A DNA stretch of 21,233 nucleotides from Larix sibirica (taxonomy: Eukaryota > Streptophyta > Pinopsida > Pinales > Pinaceae): contig NWUY0300018234.1 of assembly GCA_004151065.3 (NCBI GenBank), forward strand, positions 35,093 through 56,325, in the 5' to 3' direction. The translations under genes were made by a program, and so were the position numbers. A model generated the notes under the pieces. That model ran no database searches. It was not told the origin of the DNA and saw only the letters and a list, made by a program, of their open reading frames with translations. This document shows, piece by piece, positions 8,971 to 17,577 of the stretch; the stretch's first letter is position 1; every line of letters starts with the position of its first letter.

Positions 8971-9170
8971 GAAATATAAAGTATTATTATAATATTATAT
9001 AATATGGTTGTGCAATATAATAATAATAATATAATAACTATATAATATATAATATAGATAATAAAAATGATATATATTATTATGGAAGTATAAATTATTA
9101 TTAATATATAATAATAATATTGGAACTACTACTTATACATAATATTTCATATTACTATTTCAAATATATT
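8970..9170. repeat. AT-rich microsatellite region
   Basis: TAA/ATA/ATT units run irregularly from about 8820 and densely through 8970-9170 (for example ATAATAATAATATAATAA). There is almost no G or C and no coding signal. Confidence 0.85.
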
Positions 9171-9281
9171 TTATATCCCAAACCAATCTCACCAAGATCT
9201 TAACCAAGGTGATGTGTGTATATATGGTTAAATATTTTCGAATAGAAAAATGTTGAGTACAATTCTTGAAAATTTTATTAA

Positions 9282-9530
9282 TTATTGAATTTCCAACTCA
9301 ATGAGCATGATTTTTCTTATTTGGCCCATTTTAGCCCCAATTTTCCTCCATCTTTGAAGTTGGGAAAGTGTTTGGGTGCATGCTTGGTTCATGATTTGTA
9401 TAGAGGTTAAGATGAGTACTTGGTTCACATTAGTTCCCCTTGTTGTATGAATAGTTGAATGAGAAGGGAACCTTATAGGAGGTCGATGATTTTGGTGCAA
9501 GGCATTGAGATTCCCTTGGCCGAGGCTTAG
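9282..9530 (-). pseudogene. Possible N-terminal gag or leader piece of the minus-strand gypsy
   Basis: A minus-strand frame of 72 codons from 9500 reads MHQNHRPPIRFPSHSTIHTT, then RGTNVNQVLI, QACTQTLSQLQRWRK and MGQIRKIMLIELEIQ. Its basic, Gln/Pro-rich composition and the phrase TQTLSQ, similar to IQTLSQ in the piece at 7986-8390, suggest a duplicated or displaced gag N-terminus. If so, the SINE and AT tract (8580-9180) split it from the rest of gag. The evidence is weak. Chance similarity is possible. Confidence 0.35.
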
Positions 9531-9549
9531 ATAGGCTTGATGATTTTAT

Positions 9550-10884
9550 TGTTGATGTTGAACACACTAGGGACATTGAGAGGGGGTGTGAATCAATGTA
9601 CTGCACTTAATTAATCTTTCTACTAATCAATAACTTCATCAATCACATTTATGCATTCATCAACAGTTATAAGCATTCATTAGCCATTCAATGCAAGCCT
9701 GGCCATCACATCAACAAATAGTACAGAAGTAGACACAAGATATATATATATGGAATTTCAGTAATATATTTATAAACTCAATAAGTTACAATAGATTTGT
9801 GATCATCTCATACTTCTGGTCAGCCACGATTAGTGGTAATATCTTATTGTCTTATGCTCTCTTCTTACCCTCTAATGATGGTAAGTCACCATTTATTTTC
9901 CGCCCACGAATAGTGGTTATCCACTATTTATCCTTCTTAGCCCACAAGCAATGGTTTCCCACTGCTAATTCTTCTTAGCCCACGAACAGTGCCGCCCACA
10001 AGAAATGTTTTCCTGCCTCACTATTTTAACTTATGCCCACAAAGATCTTTTTCCCACTAAAGCTTATCTTTAATCAATGTGTTGACAAGATCTGAAAATA
10101 ACTTTCTTGTATGCAATCAAGTCCTTATCAAGATAGAAAGAGATAAAGCCCAATTATATTCTATGACTCCTCTTATTGCCTTGGATCAACAAGTAGTTGA
10201 TCTCTCCACACTCTTTGTTGTTCCCTTTGTTCACTACTATCTCTGATCAATTTCCTCTTCTATCTCATATTTCTCACTCACTTCTTCTTTTTAATCTTTC
10301 ATATTACACACACTCTCAAAATGAGGTGTGACCTTTTCTTATTTATACATGTCTACCTTCGTTATAATTTTACATTAGGGTCGACGTTCACTTTTATAAA
10401 AATAAATTTTGTTTTTATAAAATATCTTTTGTATGGCCAACCTAACATTTTAATAATAATTTTTCTTTATACAAAACTCTTTTGTAGGGCCATCATAAGG
10501 GTTTTCTTCAATACTTCGTTAAGGAATTTCAAGGCTTCTCTTGCAAGGCACTTTAAGAATACTTCATATACTCTTCAAGAATGATCTTTAAATCTTTCCT
10601 TAGTAGAGCTTTATCTTGGGATGAACATGTCATACTTGTATAGCAGCTTCTCTTCTTATCTTCAATGCTACTTTAAGAAGGATGCTTTGGCTTGCTTGGA
10701 TTTGTCCACTTCATGGCTCCATGCTTCTTCATGATTTCTTATGGATTCTTCAAGGTTTCACATTGTCACAAGATTTACTTGAACTTTTTACAAGTTGTCT
10801 CCAAATTTGATCATGCTCTTCAATCAATTCTTATTCTGCTCTCATCACTTGGGCATTTGATATCAATGACAACCATTGTCAACA
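9550..10884 (+). repeat. LTR-like segment (possible solo LTR)
   Basis: The segment begins TGTTGATGTTGAACACACTA and soon runs into GACATTGAGAGGGGGTGTGA, a phrase I associate with the start of plant LTRs. It ends ..GACAACCATTGTCAACA, so the ends TGTTGA/TCAACA are inverted, as in LTRs. Between them lie a TATA-like CTTATTTATA (about 10337) and long pyrimidine-rich sequence. The 5-bp flanks (TTTAT and AATGT) do not match. No second copy is in the window and no primer site follows. It may be a solo LTR about 1.3 kb long, a fragment of one, or a different repeat. The 87-codon plus frame at 10321 is probably not a gene. Confidence 0.42.
9824..10060. repeat. Hairpin-forming tandem repeat, 38-bp period
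   Basis: The motif CCCAC(A/G)A recurs at 9903, 9941 and 9979 with an exact 38-bp spacing, then at 9995 and 10036. A related CCACGATTAGTGG lies at 9824. Units share the joining phrase CTTCTTAGCCCAC. At least two units contain inverted repeats: AATAGTGG-TTAT-CCACTATT (9909-9928) and AGCAATGG..CCCACTGCT (9947-9966). The array sits inside the LTR-like segment. Confidence 0.75.
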
Positions 10885-11690
10885 AATGTTGTATGTACAC
10901 TTGGATTTATTGGATATAATTTTGAGGTAGAATTTATGGAACCATTTAAAAGTACTAAGACTGTTGGACCCAAAGGATAAAGGCATGGTTGAAGAGGAAA
11001 CCTAAGATTTATTTGGGACTTGGATAGCAAGTGGAAGAGACACTAGACGGGAAGGATTTAAGAGAGATGATCCATCAGTAAGAGATTATTTTGTGGAAAC
11101 CAAATTAGGTTTAGATAAAGGGTAATAACCACCTATTTGAGAGGATGGGATACCATCATGCTCAGAAGAATCATCGATCTAAAGCCAAGCAAGATGGTAA
11201 AGACACCAAAGTTAAGACTTTAAGAGAACTCTAGTTCAATATGTTGGAGGTGTGATGAATGATGGAGAAGATGGATATCATGAGCAATGATGTAATCTAC
11301 CATATTATTGGTGCTAGCTCGCATGACTTCCATCATATAGAGGTTGAAGGTAATATATTGGAATACTTTAGGAATTAATAGAGTAGAATGCCAAAGTGTG
11401 GCGTTCTTTAGAAATGTAACTCAAAACAACATAGGATATATAGAGGTTAAGATGCAATAAACCAAAAATTATAGAGTAGAACAAGAAACATTAGACAACA
11501 TAAAGATAAAGATGGTAGTAAATGAGCTTTGTATTATGATAACTTCAGGGATCGATGTTCACATGCCTCTTTAGGTAGGAGGATATCTCACTTGAGCAGA
11601 GCTCTGTTACAATAATACTCAACAAAAACATGCATATCCTTGTATCTCTTTAAATAGGAACTAGTACATATGGGTTCAATTTTCAACGAC
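10885..11690. other. Unassigned sequence
   Basis: No conserved domain was recognised on either strand. Around 10960-11240 the plus strand has a Lys/Arg/Asp-rich appearance in broken frames, which would fit decayed gag. No zinc-knuckle or RT motif confirms this. Confidence 0.35.
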
Positions 11691-11744
11691 ATATTGTGAC
11701 GATACGGAATATCCTATTGTCGATAATTACTAAATAATTACATA

Positions 11745-11788
11745 ATTCGTCGAACTTCCGATGGATGTGAGTCGTAAGTTCGACGAAT
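11745..11788. repeat. Perfect 13-bp inverted repeat, 18-nt loop
   Basis: The arms ATTCGTCGAACTT (11745-11757) and AAGTTCGACGAAT (11776-11788) are exact reverse complements. Thirteen uninterrupted pairs in old sequence is unusual. Confidence 0.9.
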
Positions 11789-11988
11789 GTTTTCAGTTCA
11801 TTGTTCTTACAACAAGCCATACCATTACATCAATTTTACAATGAACCACCCTAATATCTTCGTAATTACGATGACCGAATCTACAAAGGTTTCAAAACCT
11901 AATGAAGGTGTAATGGTCGTTGACTTCTATTTTTGTCAATGTTGATATGGTCAATGTTCATTGAAATACCGACGACTATGAAGTACAA

Positions 11989-11996
11989 TATAAATA
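11989..11996 (+). promoter_or_regulatory. TATA-box-like sequence
   Basis: TATAAATA sits in a locally less AT-rich segment, about 200 bp after the hairpin. There is no gene directly downstream. An LTR promoter is one possible origin. Confidence 0.3.
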
Positions 11997-12385
11997 TGTA
12001 TTTTTCCACATTTTTGTTTTAGGTGCAACATTCGTAAAAGCTCTTTTGGTCATTGTTCAACACATGAAACCGTCTTCTTTCTATCTACTTGTTTCACATC
12101 CAATTGTTGATATTCATAACTCATATTTTTTACTTTGAAGGTTGCAAAGTTTTAATAATTCTTCGTCTCCTTCTAAATACCCACAGTGGGTCCAACTTAA
12201 CCCTTAGACCCTATTCTATTTGGGGACACACGTAGTTGTGTAGGAAATAGTTTTAAACATATCTACAAGACGTTTGATTTGTGGAAGTTAACATTTTTAC
12301 CATACTAGTATATTTGTATATTGTACTTATATTGCTTCAGTGGATTCTGTTGTAATAGGTAATTACAATTCCATATAACATTACT

Positions 12386-12659
12386 TCAAAAGAAGCCTAG
12401 ATGCAGATGCCCATGGTGAAAGGGTTGATGAGGAAGGAGGGACGGGTGTCGGGCTTGGTCCGACACGTGTTGGATAAGCGAGGTTTTATAATGCGAAGTG
12501 GAGAGTGTCCAGATGGAAGAGGTTTCATTATGAACATAGCTTGGCCAAGGTTGGGAAGCGTGCAACGGAGGAAATAATTTATGGCGGGTACGGGAGATCA
12601 GATGGATTGGTGGTGGATAGTGCCTATATTTATGGTGGAAACTAGGGTGTATCTTGGAA
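12386..12659. other. GC-richer block, possible captured gene fragment
   Basis: This block is distinctly richer in G than the flanks and reads well in more than one frame. From about 12398, one frame gives DADAHGERVDEEGGTGVGLG, PTRVG and a stop, then continues to about 12630 as RATEEIIYGGYGRSDG. Another gives KRGFIMRSGECPDGRGFIMN. I recognise neither. The composition and the sharp change at 12380-12390 suggest a transduplicated or retrotransposed fragment of a host gene. Confidence 0.3.
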
Positions 12660-12745
12660 AGGCGTGGGATAATGGGCACTCAAATCGCCCCACTTTTCTA
12701 GCGATTTGTTTCATAGATCCGGTTATAAAAACCGGCGGAATCGTA
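12660..12745 (+). repeat. End sequence shared with the inverted-repeat element at 17842
   Basis: AGGCGTGGGATAATGGGCAC followed by TCAAATCG (12660-12687) matches the 28-bp ends at 17842-17869 and 18079-18106. Similarity to 17870-17915 continues with gaps through GCGATTTGTT..CCGGCGGAATCGTA and stops at the ambiguous base 12746. It is either one end of a second copy of that element or a dispersed repeat. Confidence 0.7.
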
Positions 12746-12746
12746 N
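12746..12746. other. Ambiguous base (N)
   Basis: This is the only non-ACGT base in the window. It falls exactly where the similarity between 12660-12745 and 17842-17915 ends, so a misjoin or collapsed repeat in the assembly is possible. Confidence 0.95.
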
Positions 12747-13844
12747 ATATAAGTTTTGATCTAAAATATAGATTTAATATATATTGAAGATATATTTAGA
12801 TATAGAAACTGATCGCGTAGTCGAGGATGTTGAGAATGTGGCAAAATTCACCCAAATGAGCCCATTCTCTTTAATCAAACGAAAATCACATAAAATGGTA
12901 AATAACACTCTCCAAAATACATTTGCAAGTTGCAAAGTTAACACAGTCTTTCATGGTCATTAGGAATGGCCGTCCTCCAGCGAATTCTTAGTAACTCAAA
13001 CTCAAAATGCCCATAAAGGAAAACAAAAAGGGCTTGATGCTTTGAATTAGCCAAATGATCATCTTGGCATCAACATATTGGTGTGAATGGGTGCTCATCT
13101 TACTTGTAGACCCGACAGAGTCTCATCTAATAAAGTAACCTAGTGCTTGTTCTCTCAGGATGGGGTCTTTTACTCCATGTTGAACCAACCTATGGTGCAT
13201 TGCCTAGGAATAAGAAAGTAAGGGTTTTTACCGATTGATAATGATTCGTATGGGGTATAATGACTCAACCCCCTTGCTAGATTAGTTGTAACAGATTGCA
13301 GACCCCAGATTTTCTAACTCCGACGTGAACTAGATCTTGCTAGTGAGATTGGACATTAGTGGCAAACCCATCTATTGAACTACATGATAAACTCCAATGG
13401 AAGAGTAAGTAATCTGTTTCCATACTTTATGGATCATGGAAGGTATAACCCCATGGAGAATATATTTTATTGAGTCTCTTTTTAACCTCTCAGTGACCTA
13501 TTTATGATCATGACACTTGACACTTGGAACACATTTACCTTTCCCCAAAACAAATGAGAGTCTAATTTCTTTGGATATAAAAAAAATGATGCAGTTTCTT
13601 GCACCTAGGTAAGGGCGAGGCTTGATGTTAAGTCTCAAATAACCTAATTGAATGGGATCACCTATAAACTAAGACTCAAATTTCCTAGGCTCAACGTGAT
13701 TTGATTGCAACTTAGAACGATTTGGGAAAAAACATAGTTTTATCTCATTCAAAGATAACCCTCGATAGGCAGCGTTGTGCCAACAACATTTAATCAATTC
13801 TGAAGCAATGACATGATGACCATGAAATAAATGAATTTGTTGTT
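12747..13844. other. Unassigned sequence upstream of the copia 3' LTR
   Basis: This is about 1.1 kb of mixed composition with no open frame above background length and no recognised motif. It ends at the outer border of the copia LTR (13845). The first 40 bp after the N are very AT-rich (ATATAAG..AATATATATTGAAG). Confidence 0.4.
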
Positions 13845-14238
13845 TGGTCCATTAAACCTACATAGATCACATTTACACAGTAGAGAACAATATAATATGG
13901 AAAACAACAAACACACAATGAGACACAGATCTTACACGGTAAAACCCTCGAAGGGGAAACATCCACAATACAATGGCAACAGTATTTTATTCCTCAAGAA
14001 AACAAGAGATTACAACCAGCACGGGAGAGGGATTAAAGCCCCTTGCTCATCTTGCCTCTACGGGCTTACATGGATTTATAGCATCTTCTTACACAGTTAC
14101 ATAAAACTAACTAATTAATTACACCCCTATCCATATTCTATCTTGGACTATCTAATCTCAACCAAAAAATTGAATAAGAGGAGTCTAGAATATGCCAGAT
14201 CCACATACGTAGGAAATTGGTTGTCACCATATCTAATA
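13845..14238 (-). repeat. 3' LTR of the copia element
   Basis: This 394-bp LTR (plus-strand start TGGTCCATTAAACC, end ATCTAATA) shares long blocks with 17578-17838, including GTATTTTATTCCTCAAGAAA, ATTACAACCAGC and CATCTTGCCTCTAC. It retains about 75 bp (13860-13935) that the other copy has lost. Confidence 0.85.
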
Positions 14239-14515
14239 ATGTCCACCTTGACAATCACTTTCTCTAAAGCGTTTCCCTTCTTCGTTCATCACCTCTATAA
14301 GTAATCTTGTGCTTCTAAAATACTGAAGCACCCATTTCACTATTCCACCTGGATTTGCCATGTATCCATTGACAACACCAACTTCTTGTGAAAAATCTAA
14401 CCATCTCATTGCATACATCAAACTTTATACTAGCATACTATACATGAGACATATAACCATTTTCTTCTTCATTGCTTAGACGTAAACATGAAGAAAGTTA
14501 AACTGATGTTTTATC
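14233..14515 (-). pseudogene. Copia RNase H / C-terminal pol
   Basis: The minus strand reads LRKFGMNNVK, then two stops further on, SLMYAMRWLDFSQEVGVVNG, then YMANPGGIVKWVLQYFRST and RLLIEV. The blocks L-x-x-F-G-M-x-N-x-K, S-L-M-Y-A-M-x-x-x-x-x-D, V-x-x-x-Y-M-x-N-P-G and V-K-W-x-L-x-Y-x-R-x-T mark the RT-RNase H junction of Ty1/copia polyproteins. The T-R-P-D-I motif is changed to W-L-D-F and the E-H-W-E-A of the NPG..VKW segment is deleted. The frame stops at 14233, just before the LTR, so most of RNase H (the D-E-D active site) is missing. Confidence 0.87.
14239..14250 (-). promoter_or_regulatory. Polypurine-like tract of the copia element
   Basis: Minus-strand CAAGGTGGACAT directly precedes the 3' LTR start TATTAGATATGG. 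Plant copia elements commonly have CAAGGTGGAGATTGTTAG at this place, so the tract and the TG start are slightly mutated. Confidence 0.7.
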
Positions 14516-14905
14516 AGTTTCACATTATTCATACCGAATTTTCTGAGTATCATTACCATGTACTCCTACTGTGATAAACAAAATATTACCATCAATCCTG
14601 TCTCTATGTACTTCCATGCCTAATATTGTTTTGCTACTCTCAGATCCTTCATTTTGACCACCTGAGCTAACCTTCTGATCTTAACAATGCTTGTGCTTGC
14701 TTCAAGCATAACGCCAACAACCTAAACACCAAGATAATGAATACCATAAACATAATGGTTATACTCACTTCGTGTAAAACTTGACTCACCATGAAGGAAT
14801 CAAAACATCCTGTACCAATCACTTGAGCGCGCTCTTCAGGCCATACAATGATCACTTTGAACTTGCAAAACAACTCTAGTTATGTGATCTCGAGCACCTT
14901 CAATG
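14516..14905 (-). pseudogene. Copia reverse transcriptase, C-terminal half
   Basis: In shifting minus frames I read LELFCKFK, SLYGLKSALKW, CFDSFMVSQ, EYNHYVYGIHYLGV, then VVGVMLEASTSIVKIRRL and MKDLRVAKQILGMEVHRDR (the last needs a one-base restoration). These match the copia RT order: K-L-x-K-S-L-Y-G-L-K-Q-A-P, then the Y-V-D-D-M-L active site, then M-K-D-L-G-x-A-x-x-I-L-G-M. The catalytic YVDD has become VVGV, so polymerase activity is lost even apart from the frame shifts. Similarity ends abruptly near 14905, where TRIM-family sequence starts. Confidence 0.85.
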
Positions 14906-15230
14906 CTCCACCTCGAACACTACATTCGAAACCTCGACCAAATCCAACCAAGCCGGCCAAGTGAGCCTCAATCGCTCTCCTCCAAGCCCATTTACAAAGG
15001 AGTTCGCCAAGCCTTTCAAATAGGCTTCACTACATGCAATCCATGAAAATAAAATCACCCGCTACATAGACTCGAAAAACTACCCCCTATCACCTAGGTC
15101 CACTTATAGACTTTTACCAGTAACGGGTACACATGCCTAATGATCTTACAGTCATATTCCCATTTACATGTAATAATATTTAATTTTACAAACTCCAAAA
15201 TAAATAAATTCACATGGTAATTTTACTATT
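14906..15230 (-). repeat. Diverged relative of the TRIM-like element, inside copia
   Basis: Blocks here match the nested element at 1256-2459 in the same orientation. AGGAGTTCGCCAAGCCTTTC followed by AAATAGGCTTCA (14998-15029) matches its LTR at 1423-1460. TATCACCTAGGTCC (15089-15102) and nearby phrases match its interior at 1640-1660, with GGGTACACATGCCTAA matching GGGTATGTGTGCCTAA. Order is preserved, so LTR end plus interior are present. The other LTR and precise borders were not found. It interrupts the copia RT at about 14905. Confidence 0.65.
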
Positions 15231-15685
15231 ACCGCTGGGCTATTTACCATCATTTCCAGGCCTGCCTGCTAGCAGCTTGCTGCATCCTTTGCATGAATGA
15301 GCTTCTATCGTTCCGCTCTGCACATACTTGATCTGTCTGCTACAGCCTCTTGCCCGCATTTATCAGTTTTCATAGCCTGAGACGACTTAGCAAACTAGCT
15401 CCACCTGGCCAACGGCGTATCCTGTTAGCCAGGACCAAAACCACCTCCGCGCCTCTAGATAACAGCTGCCGCCACTTGGAGCACCACTACCTTGGCAATC
15501 TCCAATGGCCACGATGGCGAAATGCAGCTCCTAGCAGAAATCCTGCAAACTTCAACATTTGCTTCCGAGCTATGTAGTGATAACTCCTCCACACAGGCTG
15601 TGCGCTTTCCAAGACTGTGGCGACCTCCACTAGATCATACCAGGATCACACCCATGTATACAATTCTATGAGCTGAGCCATTATT

Positions 15686-15730
15686 CAATCCAGCGCTCTA
15701 CCAGCTCAGGTCCACAAATCCAGCGCTCTT
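15686..15730 (-). repeat. Short direct repeat resembling a tRNA D-arm or primer site
   Basis: AGAGCGCTGGATT occurs twice on the minus strand (15699-15687 and 15730-15718). The first is preceded by GAGCTGGT. GGTAGAGCGCTGG looks like a tRNA D-stem, and TGGTA..AGAGC also resembles the copia primer site. No complete tRNA is present. Confidence 0.5.
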
Positions 15731-16556
15731 GTATGCTGATGGCTCCACCTGGAGCCTCACGTGTTCTGTCAAGATCTTGTGTGACTCCTCTAGCAATTTT
15801 TAAATGGGCAACAACACTTTACGGTTACCACATGAGCTTGAATAGCAATTTGATTGATCTTGAATAATGATCTCAGCATCGATGCCAAATGTGACTCCTT
15901 TTATGGTGGCTTCCTTTGACCAACAACTCCTGTTTTCTTGGCAGCTCACAGCTCTTCAAGTCCACGTGACTCTCCAATAGTAGCAGTAGCTCTATTCTCC
16001 TCCTTTGCAACCGCCCAATCCAACGCCGATTCCATGGAATTAGGTGCATGCATTTACAAAATGGCTGTGTTTAATTTGCACTCATAGCTCCTTTTGCTGC
16101 CACACTTGCTGGCTAGCATCGACGCTGATTTCCAGCTCTGCCTCTCTCCATTCGCCCAGGCACGACTACAAGCCACATGAAATCTTAGTCCAAGCCTCCT
16201 ATGTCCTCATGGCCTCTTGTTCTTGACGGCACCCAGCTGGGACTAACTCTGCCCACCGCTACCAGCACTGACCATTCCCTTTGGGTCATGACCTACATAA
16301 TTCATCATTCTAGTACCAAATTGAATGGTCCCTAATAAACATATGTCGATGACTGCACACGGCCTCATGCACATGCAGAGAAACTTCACGCATGAGAACA
16401 ATGAACTATACCGTCCTACACCATGGGTTGCAACCACCCACTTTTAGCAGACTCACGCCTCCAACTGTGGTCAGGCATATCTGGGCACATCCTACCACAA
16501 CTACAGATCTCCATAGTGGCAGGGAAAACCTCCCACACACAACACTCACAACCCTC

Positions 16557-16596
16557 CATCACAACCCTTTACACACCATCACAACCCTTTACACAC
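16557..16596. repeat. Two-copy 20-bp tandem repeat
   Basis: CATCACAACCCTTTACACAC is repeated exactly, back to back. A partial third unit (CTCACAACCCTC) precedes it. Confidence 0.92.
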
Positions 16597-17560
16597 AGCC
16601 CATCGGTTCCCAAACTTGGACATGGAATAATACTTGGCTCTAATATTCAGAACAAGCTCATGTGCCACCTGCTCTGCACAGATTTGTGGCTCTCAAACAA
16701 CAACAGGAAATTTACTCATGCAGTAATTTCCAGAGCACCACGCTCTCACAGCAGCCTTACGTACCTCACAGCAACAACAAAAAAACTATATGCGTCCTTC
16801 CTTTGGCAACGACAGCAACATAGTCTGCCCTTCTTCACGTGCCGCTTCCATAACAATAGACAACGACTTCCTTTATTTCTCACGCACAACACCTCTGGCT
16901 CATGCACAACTGCTGTAACTGATCAACATGTCCTCAAGCAAATGGCAGTTGATCTCTTGTTTGGACAACCCTGGTCTTCTTTGCCTGAAATATGATTAAT
17001 ACAAATTCCAGAAGTAAATGACAAAATTCACAGAGAGTGGGTCAAAGAGCGAAAACTAAGCATTAAATACGGTAGATCAATACTTAGAATCCATTGGTTT
17101 CAACCTCCCTCTTGCTCAGATCCGTGACTGCAATGCTCAGTACAACGGTGCCCTCTTCCACGCTGTGATGGCTAACCACGAGCTCTTCTCAAAACAGACT
17201 TATCTTGGCGTCTGCTCAACTCGGATGCCTCCCCGCATCAGCCATGCATAAGATGGATCTCTAAAAACTTACCCCCAAGAACTTGCAATGATCTCCACCG
17301 GTCCCTGGCTTTGTTCACGACGGATCTGATGCCTCTTCCACATGTAGTCCTCTACCAGAATCTGCCCTCGATACGTGGCATTTTTCTTCCTTTATTTAAT
17401 TCGGTTCAGATATGCAACTGAGATCTACAGATCTCATGCCTCCTCTAACCCTGCCTCTTCTCCTCTATGGAAGCTACAGCGGATCCTCTTCATCGTGGAT
17501 GCAATTCCTTCTCCTCTATCACAGGAAGAGAAATCCAGCAACATTCTCTTTCATCCCAAA

Positions 17561-17572
17561 GCTCTAATACCA
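17561..17572 (-). promoter_or_regulatory. Copia primer-binding site (initiator-Met tRNA)
   Basis: Minus-strand TGGTATTAGAGC differs at one base from TGGTATCAGAGC, the site complementary to the 3' end of plant initiator-methionine tRNA. It follows the 5' LTR end (..GGACCCA) after a five-base spacer AGAAG. Confidence 0.88.
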
Positions 17573-17577
17573 CTTCT

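Larger units (their letters stand above)
6180..9530 (-). mobile_element. Decayed minus-strand Ty3/gypsy retrotransposon body
   Basis: Reading the minus strand from 9530 down to 6180 gives the order of a gypsy polyprotein: a basic Pro/Thr/Gln-rich N-terminal piece, gag core, Cys/His remnant, Lys/Pro linker and protease end. The SINE and AT microsatellites (about 8580-9180) interrupt it. No LTR pair was identified for it. The LTR-like sequence beginning at 9550 lies just upstream on the minus strand but reads as an LTR in the plus direction, so I do not join them. Stops and frame changes throughout show it is dead. Confidence 0.65.
11691..12385. other. Unassigned sequence with CpG-containing hairpin and TATA-like site
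   Basis: This stretch has more CG dinucleotides (CGACGA, TCGTCGAA) than its neighbours. It carries a 13-bp inverted repeat (11745-11788), a TATAAATA string (11989-11996) and a short palindrome ACCCAC-A-GTGGGT (12179-12191). These would suit an LTR promoter region, but no boundary or second copy was found. Confidence 0.4.
15231..17560. other. Copia interior without recognisable gag/pol
   Basis: These 2.3 kb are C-rich on the plus strand (G-rich on the minus, the element's sense strand). They contain no gag, protease, integrase or N-terminal RT motif that I can place. A plus-strand frame of 190 codons (16423-16995) is open but antisense to the element, rich in His, Ser, Thr and Leu, and unlike any family I know. 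C-rich antisense DNA often stays open by chance. Non-coding filler of a non-autonomous element, or a captured host fragment, are both possible. Confidence 0.45.

Noticed and set aside
9824-10060. CRISPR array, because of regularly spaced repeats
   Set aside because: The whole 38-bp unit is repetitive with no unique spacers, the spacing breaks after three units, no cas genes are present, and the context is a plant LTR-like repeat.
10321-10584. 87-codon plus-strand frame beginning MRCDLFLFIHVYLRYN
   Set aside because: It is Phe/Ile/Tyr-rich from T-rich sequence inside the LTR-like segment. It has no domain and probably arose by chance.
12386-12679. 97-codon minus-strand frame rich in His, Pro and Ser
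   Set aside because: It appears to be the complement of the G-rich plus-strand block and ends across the dispersed repeat at 12660. No family was recognised.
15686-15730. tRNA gene
   Set aside because: Only a D-arm-like GGTAGAGCGCTGG is present. There is no acceptor stem, anticodon arm or T-arm at the required distances.
16423-16995. 190-codon plus-strand open frame inside the copia interval
   Set aside because: It is antisense to the element and rich in His, Ser, Thr and Leu as expected from C-rich DNA. It contains a 20-bp tandem duplication, and no segment resembles a known domain.
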